The notes: generated by a model from the sequence alone, not told the origin. A stretch of DNA of 15,373 bases from Bacillota bacterium (GCA_023445445.1 JAEXLD010000109.1:1-15373), one strand, 5' to 3'; shown: positions 1-6,110, counted from the stretch's first letter. Made by a program: numbers and translations.

Positions 1-210
1 AAGAAGAAACTCCCTTAGGAGTTTCTAAAATATATATCTTTTTAGTAATTCCTTTGGAATTACATCAATAATTCTACATTTTACATTCTACATTTTTAAT
101 TTAGGAGCTGCTGCGACAGCTCCTTATGAAAATTAGTATAATATTACTTGATTTTAAGCATCTTTTCATATAGTATTATGCATTATCCATTATGCATTGT
201 GCGTAGCACA
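1..210. other. Gene-free left edge with stacked short hairpins
   Basis: No coding sequence is seen here. The stretch holds four short perfect inverted repeats: 5-26 (9-bp stem, 4-nt loop), 45-63 (GTAATTCC/GGAATTAC, 3-nt loop), 103-124 (AGGAGCTG/CAGCTCCT, 6-nt loop) and 198-210 (TGTGC/GCACA, 3-nt loop), the last abutting the stop codon of the MscS-family gene. Between them lie short degenerate direct repeats: ATTCTACATTT twice at about 70-96, and ATTATGCAT twice at about 174-197. Such mixtures are common in clostridial intergenic DNA. They could end transcription of the leftward mscS-like gene or be remnants of a small repeated element. Confidence 0.5.
5..26. terminator. Hairpin, possible transcription terminator
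   Basis: GAAACTCC pairs perfectly with GGAGTTTC around a CTTA loop, with one extra A-T pair at the base. On the minus strand it is followed by TTCTT up to the window edge, so it may end leftward transcription from the MscS-family gene. On the plus strand a T-run comes only about 13 nt later. Strand and function are uncertain because the sequence is cut off. Confidence 0.4.
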
Positions 211-1341
211 TTACTTGTTTCCTCTTTCTTCTTCAGTTATATTTCTTATGGATTCTAATTCTGAACAAGCAGCTTCACAATTATTGTCTTTGTGCAGGCT
301 ATCCATACCAAAGTTTAAATTAAAGAACAATAAATTCACTTCTTCTTCTTTTAAGATCCTTAGTATTTCTATATTAATTTCTTCCTTTAAAGTTTCATAT
401 TTTTCGTATTTTAGTTCATTAGTATAAAAATATATAAAAATTCCAAAACCATAGGTAGATAATTCATTAAAACTTACAATTATTAATTCATTATCTATTT
501 TTTCATGGTTTATTAATAAATCCTTTATTTTCCCTAAGGAACTTTTTATTTTTTCAACAGGAGTTTCAAATCTTATAATAAATTTAAAATGTATTCTTCT
601 TAATTTTCTTTGACTCCAATTTATAATATTTTCATTAGCTAGCTTTGAATTAGGAACTGTTGCCACTGCCATAGAGAAGGTTCTTATTTTTGTGCTTCTA
701 AAGGTTATTTCTTCTACTATTCCCTCTATATTAGATGTTTGAATCCAGTCCCCTATTGCAAAGGGTCTATCTAATACTATAATTACTCCTCCAAAAAGGT
801 TAGAAAATGCATCTTGAGCCATTAATGCAAAGGCTATTCCACTTATTCCAAGTCCTGTTATAAAGCCTGTAAATCCAAATTCTTTTGCAATAATACTTAT
901 TCCTATAATAACTATAGCTAATCTTATTATTATAGATATAAATGGGAAAACTATATTGTTTTTTTGCATCTTTTTATAAAGCAAGGAATTTTCTAATGTA
1001 AGATTATAAAAAAAATAGCATATTACTATTACTATAAATATCTTATTTAATTTATCACTTTTAAAAGAATTAATATTTATCCCATCAAACTCTATTATTA
1101 TTAATGAAATATATACACTATAAAAATTTATATATAATTTAATAGGCTTTTCTAATGCCCTAACAAAACTATCATCAGCATAATTCTTAGTCTTTGTAAC
1201 TAATCTAATGAGATAGTTAAATATTTTAGTTATTATAAATTTATTAATAATTAAAGCTCCTGTAATAACAAGTAGTGCCAATATATATTTACTTATACTA
1301 ACTCTTAATAAAGCTTTAATAATAACCTCTATTTGTTCCAT
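211..1341 (-). CDS. MscS-family mechanosensitive ion channel
   Basis: Predicted membrane channel of the small-conductance mechanosensitive (MscS) family, which releases solutes when membrane tension rises on osmotic downshock. The 376-residue protein has hydrophobic segments at about 18-40, 68-86, 100-116 and 134-152. The glycine/alanine-rich pore helix spans about 156-185 (GLGISGIAFALMAQDAFSN), and the beta-domain signature follows (LDRPFAIGDWI, then EGIVEEITFRSTKIRT and VPNSKLANENIINWS). That block is diagnostic of the family. The extra N-terminal helices resemble the larger MscS-like proteins rather than the three-helix E. coli MscS. ATG at 1341 is preceded by TAGGAGT at good spacing. It is a single gene with its own -10 candidate (1373-1378) and appears intact. 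Which ion or solute it prefers cannot be read from the sequence. Confidence 0.93.
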   Translation of the reverse strand: MEQIEVIIKALLRVSISKYILALLVITGALIINKFIITKIFNYLIRLVTKTKNYADDSFVRALEKPIKLYINFYSVYISLIIIEFDGININSFKSDKLNKIFIVIVICYFFYNLTLENSLLYKKMQKNNIVFPFISIIIRLAIVIIGISIIAKEFGFTGFITGLGISGIAFALMAQDAFSNLFGGVIIVLDRPFAIGDWIQTSNIEGIVEEITFRSTKIRTFSMAVATVPNSKLANENIINWSQRKLRRIHFKFIIRFETPVEKIKSSLGKIKDLLINHEKIDNELIIVSFNELSTYGFGIFIYFYTNELKYEKYETLKEEINIEILRILKEEEVNLLFFNLNFGMDSLHKDNNCEAACSELESIRNITEEERGNK

Positions 1342-1372
1342 ATTTACTCCTAGAGAATTTTTTAGTCTTTTT

Positions 1373-1378
1373 ATTATA
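1373..1378 (-). promoter_or_regulatory. Possible -10 element of the MscS-family gene
   Basis: A perfect TATAAT lies on the minus strand about 30 nt upstream of the start codon. No good -35 hexamer sits 16-18 nt further upstream (the best is AT-only), so the call rests on the -10 alone in AT-rich DNA. Confidence 0.35.
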
Positions 1379-1415
1379 TTTTATCCATTTTACTTAATAA
1401 TATTATTTATAAAAA

Positions 1416-1484
1416 AGGATATAGATATTATATTCTTTGCTCCGTCGTAGACTCCAAGTCGCCAGAACATAATATCTATATCCT
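1416..1484 (+). repeat. Conserved-loop hairpin, copy A
   Basis: Positions 1416-1436 pair with 1464-1484 over 21 positions with one A/C mismatch (1432/1468). The 27-nt loop carries TCCGTCG, four variable bases, CTCCAAGTC and GCC. The same loop recurs in three copies at 9266-9590, whose stem sequence is unrelated. Within this loop GACT and AGTC can pair around CCA. Five nt after the hairpin comes ACTGAAGGAA (1490-1499), matching ACTGGAGGAA at 9327-9336. Strand is assigned by the loop orientation shared with the other copies; it is antisense to both neighbouring genes. Function is unknown. Confidence 0.7.
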
Positions 1485-1499
1485 AGAATACTGAAGGAA

Positions 1500-1547
1500 A
1501 GGAATTTATAAAAAATTATTAACAGGGTAATATTTTTATAAATTCCT
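1500..1547. repeat. Perfect 15-bp inverted repeat (second hairpin of element A)
   Basis: Positions 1500-1514 (starting AGGAATTTATAAAAA) are exactly complementary to 1533-1547. The 18-nt interior can add a three-pair TTA/TAA helix. It lies directly after the ACTGAAGGAA box of copy A. The corresponding place in the 9.3-kb array also holds a hairpin, though of different sequence. No T-run follows on either strand, so it is not a standard terminator. Confidence 0.6.
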
Positions 1548-1554
1548 AAAAAAT

Positions 1555-1578
1555 AAAAAAAGAGCTGTGGCAACAGCT
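1555..1578 (-). terminator. Intrinsic terminator of the DUF1540 gene
   Basis: On the minus strand AGCTGT-TGCC-ACAGCT (1578-1563) is followed by CTTTTTTT (complement of 1555-1562) and more T. This is a standard Rho-independent terminator roughly 100 nt after the DUF1540 stop codon. Confidence 0.75.
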
Positions 1579-1676
1579 TATAATTAAAAATGTATATTTA
1601 TTTTATAAACTCACAAAGAATTTATTTCTTAAACTACCTTTATAATTATTAAGTATTATGCCACAGCAACTTTTTT
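1562..1676 (+). terminator. Long-range alternative terminator pairing
   Basis: GCTGTGGCA (1564-1572) is also exactly complementary to TGCCACAGC (1659-1667), and the flanking A-run (1555-1561) faces a T-run (1671-1676). On the plus strand this could end a transcript coming from the left. On the minus strand the distal arm competes with the local 6-bp hairpin for the same bases. Confidence 0.4.
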
Positions 1677-1678
1677 GG

Positions 1679-1837
1679 TTATTTTAATTCAAAAGAATCA
1701 CAATCAGTACATTGTACTTGAGTTGGATTTTGTTCATGAGTTCCAACTTGAATCATTTCTAATGTACAGTATTTTTCTTGGTTATTATTATACTTACATT
1801 GCTCAACTGAACATTTTATGCTCGGATTTTTATCCAT
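1679..1837 (-). CDS. Small Cys-rich protein, DUF1540 family
   Basis: A 52-residue soluble protein starting MDKNPSIKCSVEQCKYN. It has five cysteines (9, 14, 24, 43, 46) in the pattern C-x4-C-x9-C-x18-C-x2-C, with QVGTHEQNP and CTDCDSFE near the end. This matches the clostridial and bacillar DUF1540 family as I remember it. The family's function is not established; the cysteines suggest metal or disulfide binding (inference). ATG at 1837 follows a very strong ribosome site (AAGGTGGTGA). It lies 90 nt downstream of azoR on the same strand, so it may be co-transcribed. Its ribosome site is exactly complementary to a segment 38 nt further upstream (see the 1840-1903 entry). A terminator at 1555-1578 follows. 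Confidence 0.85.
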   Translation of the reverse strand: MDKNPSIKCSVEQCKYNNNQEKYCTLEMIQVGTHEQNPTQVQCTDCDSFELK

Positions 1838-1839
1838 TA

Positions 1840-1903
1840 AAATCACCACCTTACTACGTTAGTATTTGCTGTAAAACATATACTATTCATAAGGTGGTGA
1901 TTT
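1840..1903 (-). promoter_or_regulatory. Inverted repeat masking the DUF1540 ribosome site
   Basis: On the minus strand, AAATCACCACCTTA (1903-1890) is exactly complementary to TAAGGTGGTGATTT (1853-1840), which is the Shine-Dalgarno sequence of the DUF1540 gene with its flanks. A second 6-bp helix (1860-1865 with 1880-1885) closes a 14-nt loop. A transcript reading in from azoR would fold the ribosome site into this stem, so translation of the small protein should be low unless the stem opens. A role as a DNA operator is the alternative. Confidence 0.6.
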
Positions 1904-1927
1904 ACTAAATGGTAATTTTAAGATTTA

Positions 1928-2533
1928 TTAAAATTCTTGAGCTATAGTCTTACATTCGCCTATGCAAGTATTAACTATTTTGTCAACATCCATTCCAACA
2001 ACATCAAGATTTTCAGCTGCTATACTTTTAATATCTTTTACTCCAAAGAATGAAAGTATAGTTCTTAAATATCTTTCTCCCATTTCGAATTGTGCTCCCA
2101 TTTCACTTGAATAGTCTCCACCTCTACCAGAAACTATTAAAGCCTTTGTTGCTTTACATGTTCCTACTGGACCTTGTGCTGTATATTTAAATGTTATACC
2201 TGTAACACTTGCATAATCAAAGTATGCCTTAACTATAGCTGGTACACCTAAATTCCACATTGGTGTTGCTATAACGATCTTATCAGCTTCTGCTATTTGA
2301 TAAGCATACTTTAATATTGGATGATTTCTACTTTCTTCTGTTTTTTCACCAAAAACAGATGCTAAGTCTTCTGCTCTTAAGAAATCTATATTTTCCTTAT
2401 ATAAATCTAAAGTTGTTATTTCATCTTCAGGATTTAATCTCTTATATTCTTCAATGAATCCATCTGCTACTCTAAATGTTCTTGATTGGCCTTCTGGCTT
2501 TATATTTGCTTTTATATATAATACTTTATTCAT
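1928..2533 (-). CDS. azoR: FMN-dependent NADH azoreductase / quinone reductase
   Basis: Flavodoxin-fold cytosolic oxidoreductase of the AzoR (formerly 'ACP phosphodiesterase') family, which reduces quinones and azo compounds by two-electron transfer using FMN and NAD(P)H. Visible features are the N-terminal strand and FMN phosphate loop region (VLYIKANIKPEGQSRT), PMWNLGVPAIVKAYFD at 91-106, which contacts the flavin, and SGRGG at 135-139. The length of 201 residues is normal for the family. I chose ATG at 2533 because GGAGGG lies 4 nt before it; an in-frame ATG at 2545 overlaps that ribosome site and has none of its own. It is divergent from a YodB/HypR-like HxlR regulator, the arrangement expected for a locally controlled electrophile-stress gene. 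Confidence 0.92.
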   Translation of the reverse strand: MNKVLYIKANIKPEGQSRTFRVADGFIEEYKRLNPEDEITTLDLYKENIDFLRAEDLASVFGEKTEESRNHPILKYAYQIAEADKIVIATPMWNLGVPAIVKAYFDYASVTGITFKYTAQGPVGTCKATKALIVSGRGGDYSSEMGAQFEMGERYLRTILSFFGVKDIKSIAAENLDVVGMDVDKIVNTCIGECKTIAQEF

Positions 2534-2588
2534 TTTACCCTCCATATAAACACTTTTGTAATGTTTACCTATTTGTTATAATATAAGT

Positions 2589-2669
2589 AAATGATAGTTT
2601 ATTAATTATCAATTTACAAGTAGACACTTTTTATATACATAGTATACAAATTGATACTAATTATCAATT
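2589..2669. promoter_or_regulatory. Candidate HxlR operators between azoR and its regulator
   Basis: The 12-bp TAATTATCAATT occurs twice in direct orientation (2603-2614 and 2658-2669), 55 bp apart. The second lies in a perfect palindrome, AATTGATA-CTAAT-TATCAATT (8-bp arms, 2649-2669). The first faces AAATGATA (2589-2596), giving an imperfect palindrome with a 10-bp spacer. Both sit in the divergent promoter region, as expected for a dimeric winged-helix regulator. Binding is inferred. Confidence 0.55.
2621..2648 (+). promoter_or_regulatory. Candidate promoter of the HxlR regulator
   Basis: TAGACA (2621-2626), a 16-nt spacer and TATACA (2643-2648) form a reasonable sigma-A promoter directed at the regulator. 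The 2649-2669 palindrome begins immediately after the -10 hexamer, so a bound repressor would cover the transcription start. The -35 match is only moderate. Confidence 0.4.
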
Positions 2670-2698
2670 GCTCTAATTTATTTATAAGGAGATATTAT

Positions 2699-3091
2699 AT
2701 GGAAAAATTTTCAGATAAACATGAAGATTGCTATTTAAATAATAATGACAATAATAATGATACACATGAAATTTGCCCAATGATTTTAGTTCATAAACTT
2801 ATTTCAGGAAAATGGAAAATTCTAATACTTTGGTATCTTGTAAATGGTCCCCTAAGATTTGGTGATATAAAAAGGAATCTTCCTAATGTTACACAAAAAA
2901 TGCTAACAAATCAACTTAGAAGCTTGGAAGCGGACAACCTTATTTATAGAAAGGTTTATCCAGTAATTCCACCTAAGGTTGAATATGGATTAACTGAAAT
3001 AGGAAAAAGAATTATTCCTGTTTTAGAAACTATGCATGATTATGGTGAAGAATACATACAAAACATGAATAATGAAGAATTTAAAATATAG
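2699..3091 (+). CDS. HxlR-family winged-helix transcriptional regulator (YodB/HypR-like)
   Basis: A 130-residue MarR-like dimeric DNA-binding protein of the HxlR family. The family core is clear: LVHKLISGKWKILILWYL, then GPLRFGDIKRNLPNVTQKMLTNQLRSLE (recognition region) and the wing VEYGLTEIGKRI. Cys26, in ICPM just before the first core helix, matches the position of the redox-active Cys of Bacillus YodB as I recall it; Cys11 is a second N-terminal cysteine. The N-terminus before the core is Asn/Asp-rich. The start is ATG at 2699, 7 nt after AAGGAG; upstream in-frame codons lack a ribosome site. It is divergent from azoR, its likely target and possibly its only one. Sensing of quinones or disulfide stress is inferred from the YodB-azoR1 system. 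Confidence 0.9.
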   Translation: MEKFSDKHEDCYLNNNDNNNDTHEICPMILVHKLISGKWKILILWYLVNGPLRFGDIKRNLPNVTQKMLTNQLRSLEADNLIYRKVYPVIPPKVEYGLTEIGKRIIPVLETMHDYGEEYIQNMNNEEFKI

Positions 3092-3169
3092 AATTAGGGA
3101 AATAATTCAGAGGAACTGAATTAATAATGAAAGAGCAAATTTTAAATTTATATATTTATATTGTTCGTT

Positions 3170-3199
3170 AAAAAGTCTACTTTATAGTAGTCTTTTTTT
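3170..3199 (+). terminator. Terminator of the HxlR regulator gene
   Basis: CTACT-TTAT-AGTAG, extended across a T/T mismatch by AAAAG/CTTTT, is followed by a seven-T run (3193-3199). It is an intrinsic terminator about 80 nt after the stop codon. Confidence 0.7.
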
Positions 3200-3293
3200 G
3201 TTATATTAAAGATATGGATATTCTACAATCAATTGTAATTTTATGTAAATAATATTATAGTTAATTATAGAGATTATTTCGTAGTTGTATTAT

Positions 3294-3314
3294 ATTGCAA
3301 AGAAAACTTGCAAT
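3294..3314. promoter_or_regulatory. Palindrome before the small membrane protein gene
   Basis: ATTGCAA and TTGCAAT are separated by 7 nt, just after a TATTAT -10 candidate (3288-3293) and just before the ribosome site at 3317-3322. It could be an operator or an mRNA hairpin; nothing else identifies it. The rest of 3200-3293 is AT-rich, with no clear -35. Confidence 0.3.
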
Positions 3315-3328
3315 TCAGGAGGTATTAA

Positions 3329-3577
3329 ATGAAAAGTAAAAATGTGTACTTGGCTATATTTATTATAGGGCTATTTCTTACATTCAATATTACTAATTTT
3401 ATGTTGAAGCTTGGGTTTTCCACTACAACAGGAATAATGGAATCAAGTGATAAAAGATTCGTATATTCACTAATATCCTTATTTGGACTAATAGGGTTTT
3501 TTATAGAAATAGTTTTTGAAAAACTTAATACAAAATCTTTAGAGAAGATTAATGAAGAACCTAATAGTAATGAGTAA
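3329..3577 (+). CDS. Small two-helix membrane protein, function unknown
   Basis: I do not recognise a family. The 82-residue protein has two hydrophobic helices (about 6-24 and 45-64), joined by a short Ser/Thr-rich loop (FSTTTGIMESSDKRF). It ends in an acidic, Asn/Glu-rich hydrophilic tail. ATG at 3329 is preceded by AGGAGG at 7-nt spacing, which makes it a credible gene. It is monocistronic, with a terminator upstream (3170-3199) and a bidirectional terminator downstream (3675-3703). Nothing in the sequence links it functionally to azoR or the serine dehydratase genes on either side. Confidence 0.7.
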   Translation: MKSKNVYLAIFIIGLFLTFNITNFMLKLGFSTTTGIMESSDKRFVYSLISLFGLIGFFIEIVFEKLNTKSLEKINEEPNSNE

Positions 3578-3674
3578 TATTAATTTATTACAAATTAAGA
3601 TCAGGAGTTTAGATTAGTGTATAAATAAGGAGTTTTAAATTTAGTTCCTATTTTATATTTTATTGTTCCTAACT

Positions 3675-3703
3675 AAAGCCCAGCAAATTTTGCTGGACTT
3701 TTT
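3675..3703 (+). terminator. Bidirectional terminator between convergent genes
   Basis: CCAGCAA-ATT-TTGCTGG, extended by AAAG/CTTT across a C/A mismatch, is followed by CTTTTT on the plus strand. In the minus direction it gives GGGCTTTAGTT, a weaker T-run, so it can also end the sdaAB-sdaAA transcript. A further 7-bp hairpin (3732-3748) lies on the sdaAA side. Confidence 0.7.
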
Positions 3704-3789
3704 AATTTCAACTATTAACTTTTATAATTTTGTTTTATACAATAAAACTGCATTAACTCTTACCTATTACTTTTTACTTATTCCCTACT

Positions 3790-4683
3790 TTAGTTGTCTC
3801 CAAATACTTTTTTTCTTAGTTCTAGACCTGCTTTTGTTACTGCTACTCCTCCAAGAGCTGTTTCTCTTAAAGATGGTGGAAGGCTTCTTCCTACCTTATA
3901 CATTGCAGATAATGCATCATCAAAAGGTATTTTAGATTCAACTCCTGCCATAACTAAATCTGCTGTGCATAATGCACTTATGGCTCCTGATGAATTTCTT
4001 TTTGCACATGGAATTTCAACTAAACCTGCTACTGGGTCACAAACAAGTCCCAATATATTTTTAAATACTATAGCTGCTGCATCTAATGACATTTTAGGTG
4101 TTCCACCCATCATTTCAACAACTGCTGCTGATGCCATTGCTGCTGCAGAACCACATTCTGCTTGACATCCACCTTCTGCTCCTGCAAAGGTTGCATTTCT
4201 TCCAATTATCATGCCCACTGCTGCTGATGCAAATAATGCCATTACTAATTCATCATCAGTTTTTTCAAGTTTTTCCCCAGCTGTTAATATTACTGCTGGA
4301 AGTATTCCACAAGAACCAGCTGTTGGGCAAGCTACTATTCTTCCCATGGATGCATTAACTTCTGATGAAGATAATGCCATTGCCATAGCTAAAACCATAG
4401 TATCTCCAGTTAATGTTTTTCCCTTTTTTAAGTATTCTTGCAGTTTATATGCATCTCCACCTATAAGTCCACTTACAGAATAAACTTCCTTTTCCCTTGC
4501 TTCTGTTGCCCCACTTCTCATGGTTTCTAATGTTTTATGCATTTTCTTTAAAACATATTCTCTTGATACTTCCCTATCTTCCATTTCTCTTCTAATAGCA
4601 TATTCACTTAAAGAAATAGAGTTTTCTTCACATATCTTAATAAGCTCTTCTCCAGATCTTGCTATGTCCAAACTACTCACCAT
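3790..4683 (-). CDS. sdaAA: L-serine dehydratase, iron-sulfur type, alpha subunit
   Basis: Catalytic chain of the two-chain L-serine ammonia-lyase, which converts L-serine to pyruvate and ammonia in the cytosol with an oxygen-labile [4Fe-4S] cluster. The 297 residues are normal length. Cys173 (GGCQAECG), Cys215 (LVCDP) and Cys226 (IPCAKRN) have the 42- and 11-residue spacings known for the three cluster ligands of the Legionella enzyme. GSCGILPAVILTAG at 123-136 is also a family motif. The start at ATG 4683 overlaps the last 11 nt of sdaAB, and its ribosome site (GAGG) touches the ATG. Translation is therefore probably coupled to sdaAB, and the true start could be the adjacent GTG at 4680. 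Intact. Confidence 0.95.
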   Translation of the reverse strand: MVSSLDIARSGEELIKICEENSISLSEYAIRREMEDREVSREYVLKKMHKTLETMRSGATEAREKEVYSVSGLIGGDAYKLQEYLKKGKTLTGDTMVLAMAMALSSSEVNASMGRIVACPTAGSCGILPAVILTAGEKLEKTDDELVMALFASAAVGMIIGRNATFAGAEGGCQAECGSAAAMASAAVVEMMGGTPKMSLDAAAIVFKNILGLVCDPVAGLVEIPCAKRNSSGAISALCTADLVMAGVESKIPFDDALSAMYKVGRSLPPSLRETALGGVAVTKAGLELRKKVFGDN

Positions 4684-5353
4684 CCTCTATCTTGTTAATA
4701 AGTATAACTTTTTCTATTCCTTCTACTTTTTTTATCTCTTCAACTAAATCTTCAGAAATTTTACTATCTACCTCAAAAGTCATAGTGGCATTTTTCCCCT
4801 TTTGACTTCTTCCTAAAGTTAAGAAGGCTATATTAACATCGCTATCATATAAAATGTTAGTTACCTTAGCTACTGTTCCTGGAATATCCTTATGAGAAGT
4901 TATAATAGTAGAATATGTTCCAGTAAACTTAACTTCATTTCCGTTAATTTCAACTATTTCAATATTTCCGCCTCCAATAGAGGAACCTATAACTTCGCAT
5001 TCTTTTCCATTTTTAAGCTTCATTAAAAACTTTACTGTATTAGGATGGTAATCCCCTAAATCTACATCTTTAAAAGTAATTTTTATTCCCTTTTCCTTTG
5101 CAATTTCTAATGAATCTCTAAGTTTTTCATCTGAAGGATCCATTCCCATTATTCCAGCAACTAAAGCTCTATCCGTTCCATGTCCTTTATAAGTTTTCCC
5201 AAAAGATCCATGTAATAAAAATGTAACCTCCAGCACTTCATAACCAGCTATAGTCCTTGCTACTTTCCCAAGTCTTGCAGCCCCTGCAGTATGTGATGAT
5301 GAAGGCCCAATCATAATTGGACCTAATATATCAAAAACGCCCATGCTACTCAT
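4673..5353 (-). CDS. sdaAB: L-serine dehydratase, iron-sulfur type, beta subunit
   Basis: Regulatory/structural partner chain of SdaAA, 226 residues. PSSSHTAG at 17-24 and SIGGG at 125-129 are hallmarks of the beta domain. Residues about 147-222 form an ACT domain (ITSHKDIPGTVAKVTNIL onwards), which in this enzyme class sits at the subunit interface and may bind serine. ATG at 5353 follows AAAGGAG. It is first in a two-gene operon with sdaAA, overlapping it by 11 nt, and has its own promoter at 5395-5423. No frameshift or missing motif is seen. Confidence 0.95.
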   Translation of the reverse strand: MSSMGVFDILGPIMIGPSSSHTAGAARLGKVARTIAGYEVLEVTFLLHGSFGKTYKGHGTDRALVAGIMGMDPSDEKLRDSLEIAKEKGIKITFKDVDLGDYHPNTVKFLMKLKNGKECEVIGSSIGGGNIEIVEINGNEVKFTGTYSTIITSHKDIPGTVAKVTNILYDSDVNIAFLTLGRSQKGKNATMTFEVDSKISEDLVEEIKKVEGIEKVILINKIEDGE

Positions 5354-5386
5354 GATTTTTTCTCCTTTAGTATAAATTAATTTTTA

Positions 5387-5423
5387 ATATCCCCATTATA
5401 TAAGGATATCTATAAAATATCTA
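5387..5423 (-). promoter_or_regulatory. sdaAB-sdaAA promoter with overlapping inverted repeat
   Basis: On the minus strand TAGATA (5423-5418), 17 nt, then a perfect TATAAT (5400-5395). An ATATCC/GGATAT inverted repeat (5387-5392 and 5404-5409) brackets the -10 hexamer and could be a repressor site. The -35 matches consensus at four of six positions. Confidence 0.6.
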
Positions 5424-5425
5424 TA

Positions 5426-6069
5426 TTATTTAAAAAGTTTAATTAAGTTTGTATTGTATATTTTAATTAAATAAGGACTTTTTCTAAAATACATCTTATA
5501 TTTTTTTCTATTCTTTTCAAATTCAATAATAGTTATATCATCATTTGACTTTATAAGATTAATCTTATCTATTTCCTCTTTTTTATACTTAATAGTATTT
5601 TTATATTTAATAATTTCTAGTTGATTTGTACTAATATTATATACACAACTTGATAATAACCTATTTGCATAAATAAATGATGCTATAATAACTATTGATA
5701 AAATTATTAATAAAACTATTTTAGTACTACTTTTTTGCCTTGAAATATTATTAATAATACTAGGTAAAAAACAAGCATATAATAAAGTACTAAAATTTCC
5801 TCTTGAATTAATATAATCAAACAATATTTCTTCTTTACTAAGTTCTAACTGTAAAGCTTCTAATTTATTTCTTTCACTAAATAATAAAGCTACTATATTC
5901 AATGAATAAACTTTCCCACTATAAGCTAAAACTCCAAGTATATATTCATCATAAAAACGCTTCTTATTTCTTCTCTCTTTATAGTTACTTTTTTAAATTT
6001 TCTTTTGTAAACTAATTTTTCTTCATCTAAAAGTATAATATCCTTATGATAATCATCTTTTAAAACCAT
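5426..6069 (-). pseudogene. Frameshifted gene for an unknown membrane protein
   Basis: An open frame from ATG 6069 (ribosome site GGAGA) encodes MVLKDDYHKDIILLDEEK and on to IRSVF. It then runs out of frame at a T5 tract (A5 on the plus strand, 5953-5957) and stops after eight more codons. Adding one T at that tract joins it to YDEYILGVLAYSGKVYSLN and the remaining frame down to 5426, giving a continuous protein of about 214 residues. The downstream frame alone has only a TTG start and no ribosome site. The repaired product has a soluble N-terminal part, two hydrophobic segments at about 94-110 and 117-135, and a charged C-terminal part with beta-like alternation. I do not recognise the family; a PH-like fold around a membrane hairpin is only a guess. 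Recent pseudogene, sequencing error or slippage are all possible. Confidence 0.7.
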
Positions 6070-6110
6070 AAATTCTCCATTCACTTTTTAACTATTTTAT
6101 TCGCACTTTT

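Larger units (their letters stand above)
1342..1678. other. Gene-free stretch with three large inverted repeats
   Basis: No protein gene is seen between the MscS-family gene and the DUF1540 gene. The stretch contains three structured blocks in a row: the conserved-loop hairpin at 1416-1484, a 15-bp perfect stem at 1500-1547, and a terminator-like inverted repeat at 1555-1676. The mscS-side promoter candidate is at 1373-1378. Read on the plus strand, the three blocks could form one short noncoding RNA ending at the T-run 1671-1676, but no convincing plus-strand promoter is visible. Confidence 0.5.

Noticed and set aside
1675..1908. Plus-strand open frame of 77 codons
   Set aside because: It lies antisense to the DUF1540 gene, has no ribosome site and no protein-like composition; the minus-strand gene explains the stretch.
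1909..1947. Plus-strand 12-codon frame with AAGGTGGTGA 8 nt upstream
   Set aside because: The ribosome-like site exists only because of the inverted repeat of the DUF1540 ribosome site; the frame overlaps the end of azoR antisense.
3663..4747. Several plus-strand open frames over the serine dehydratase genes
   Set aside because: They are antisense shadows of sdaAA and sdaAB, without ribosome sites.
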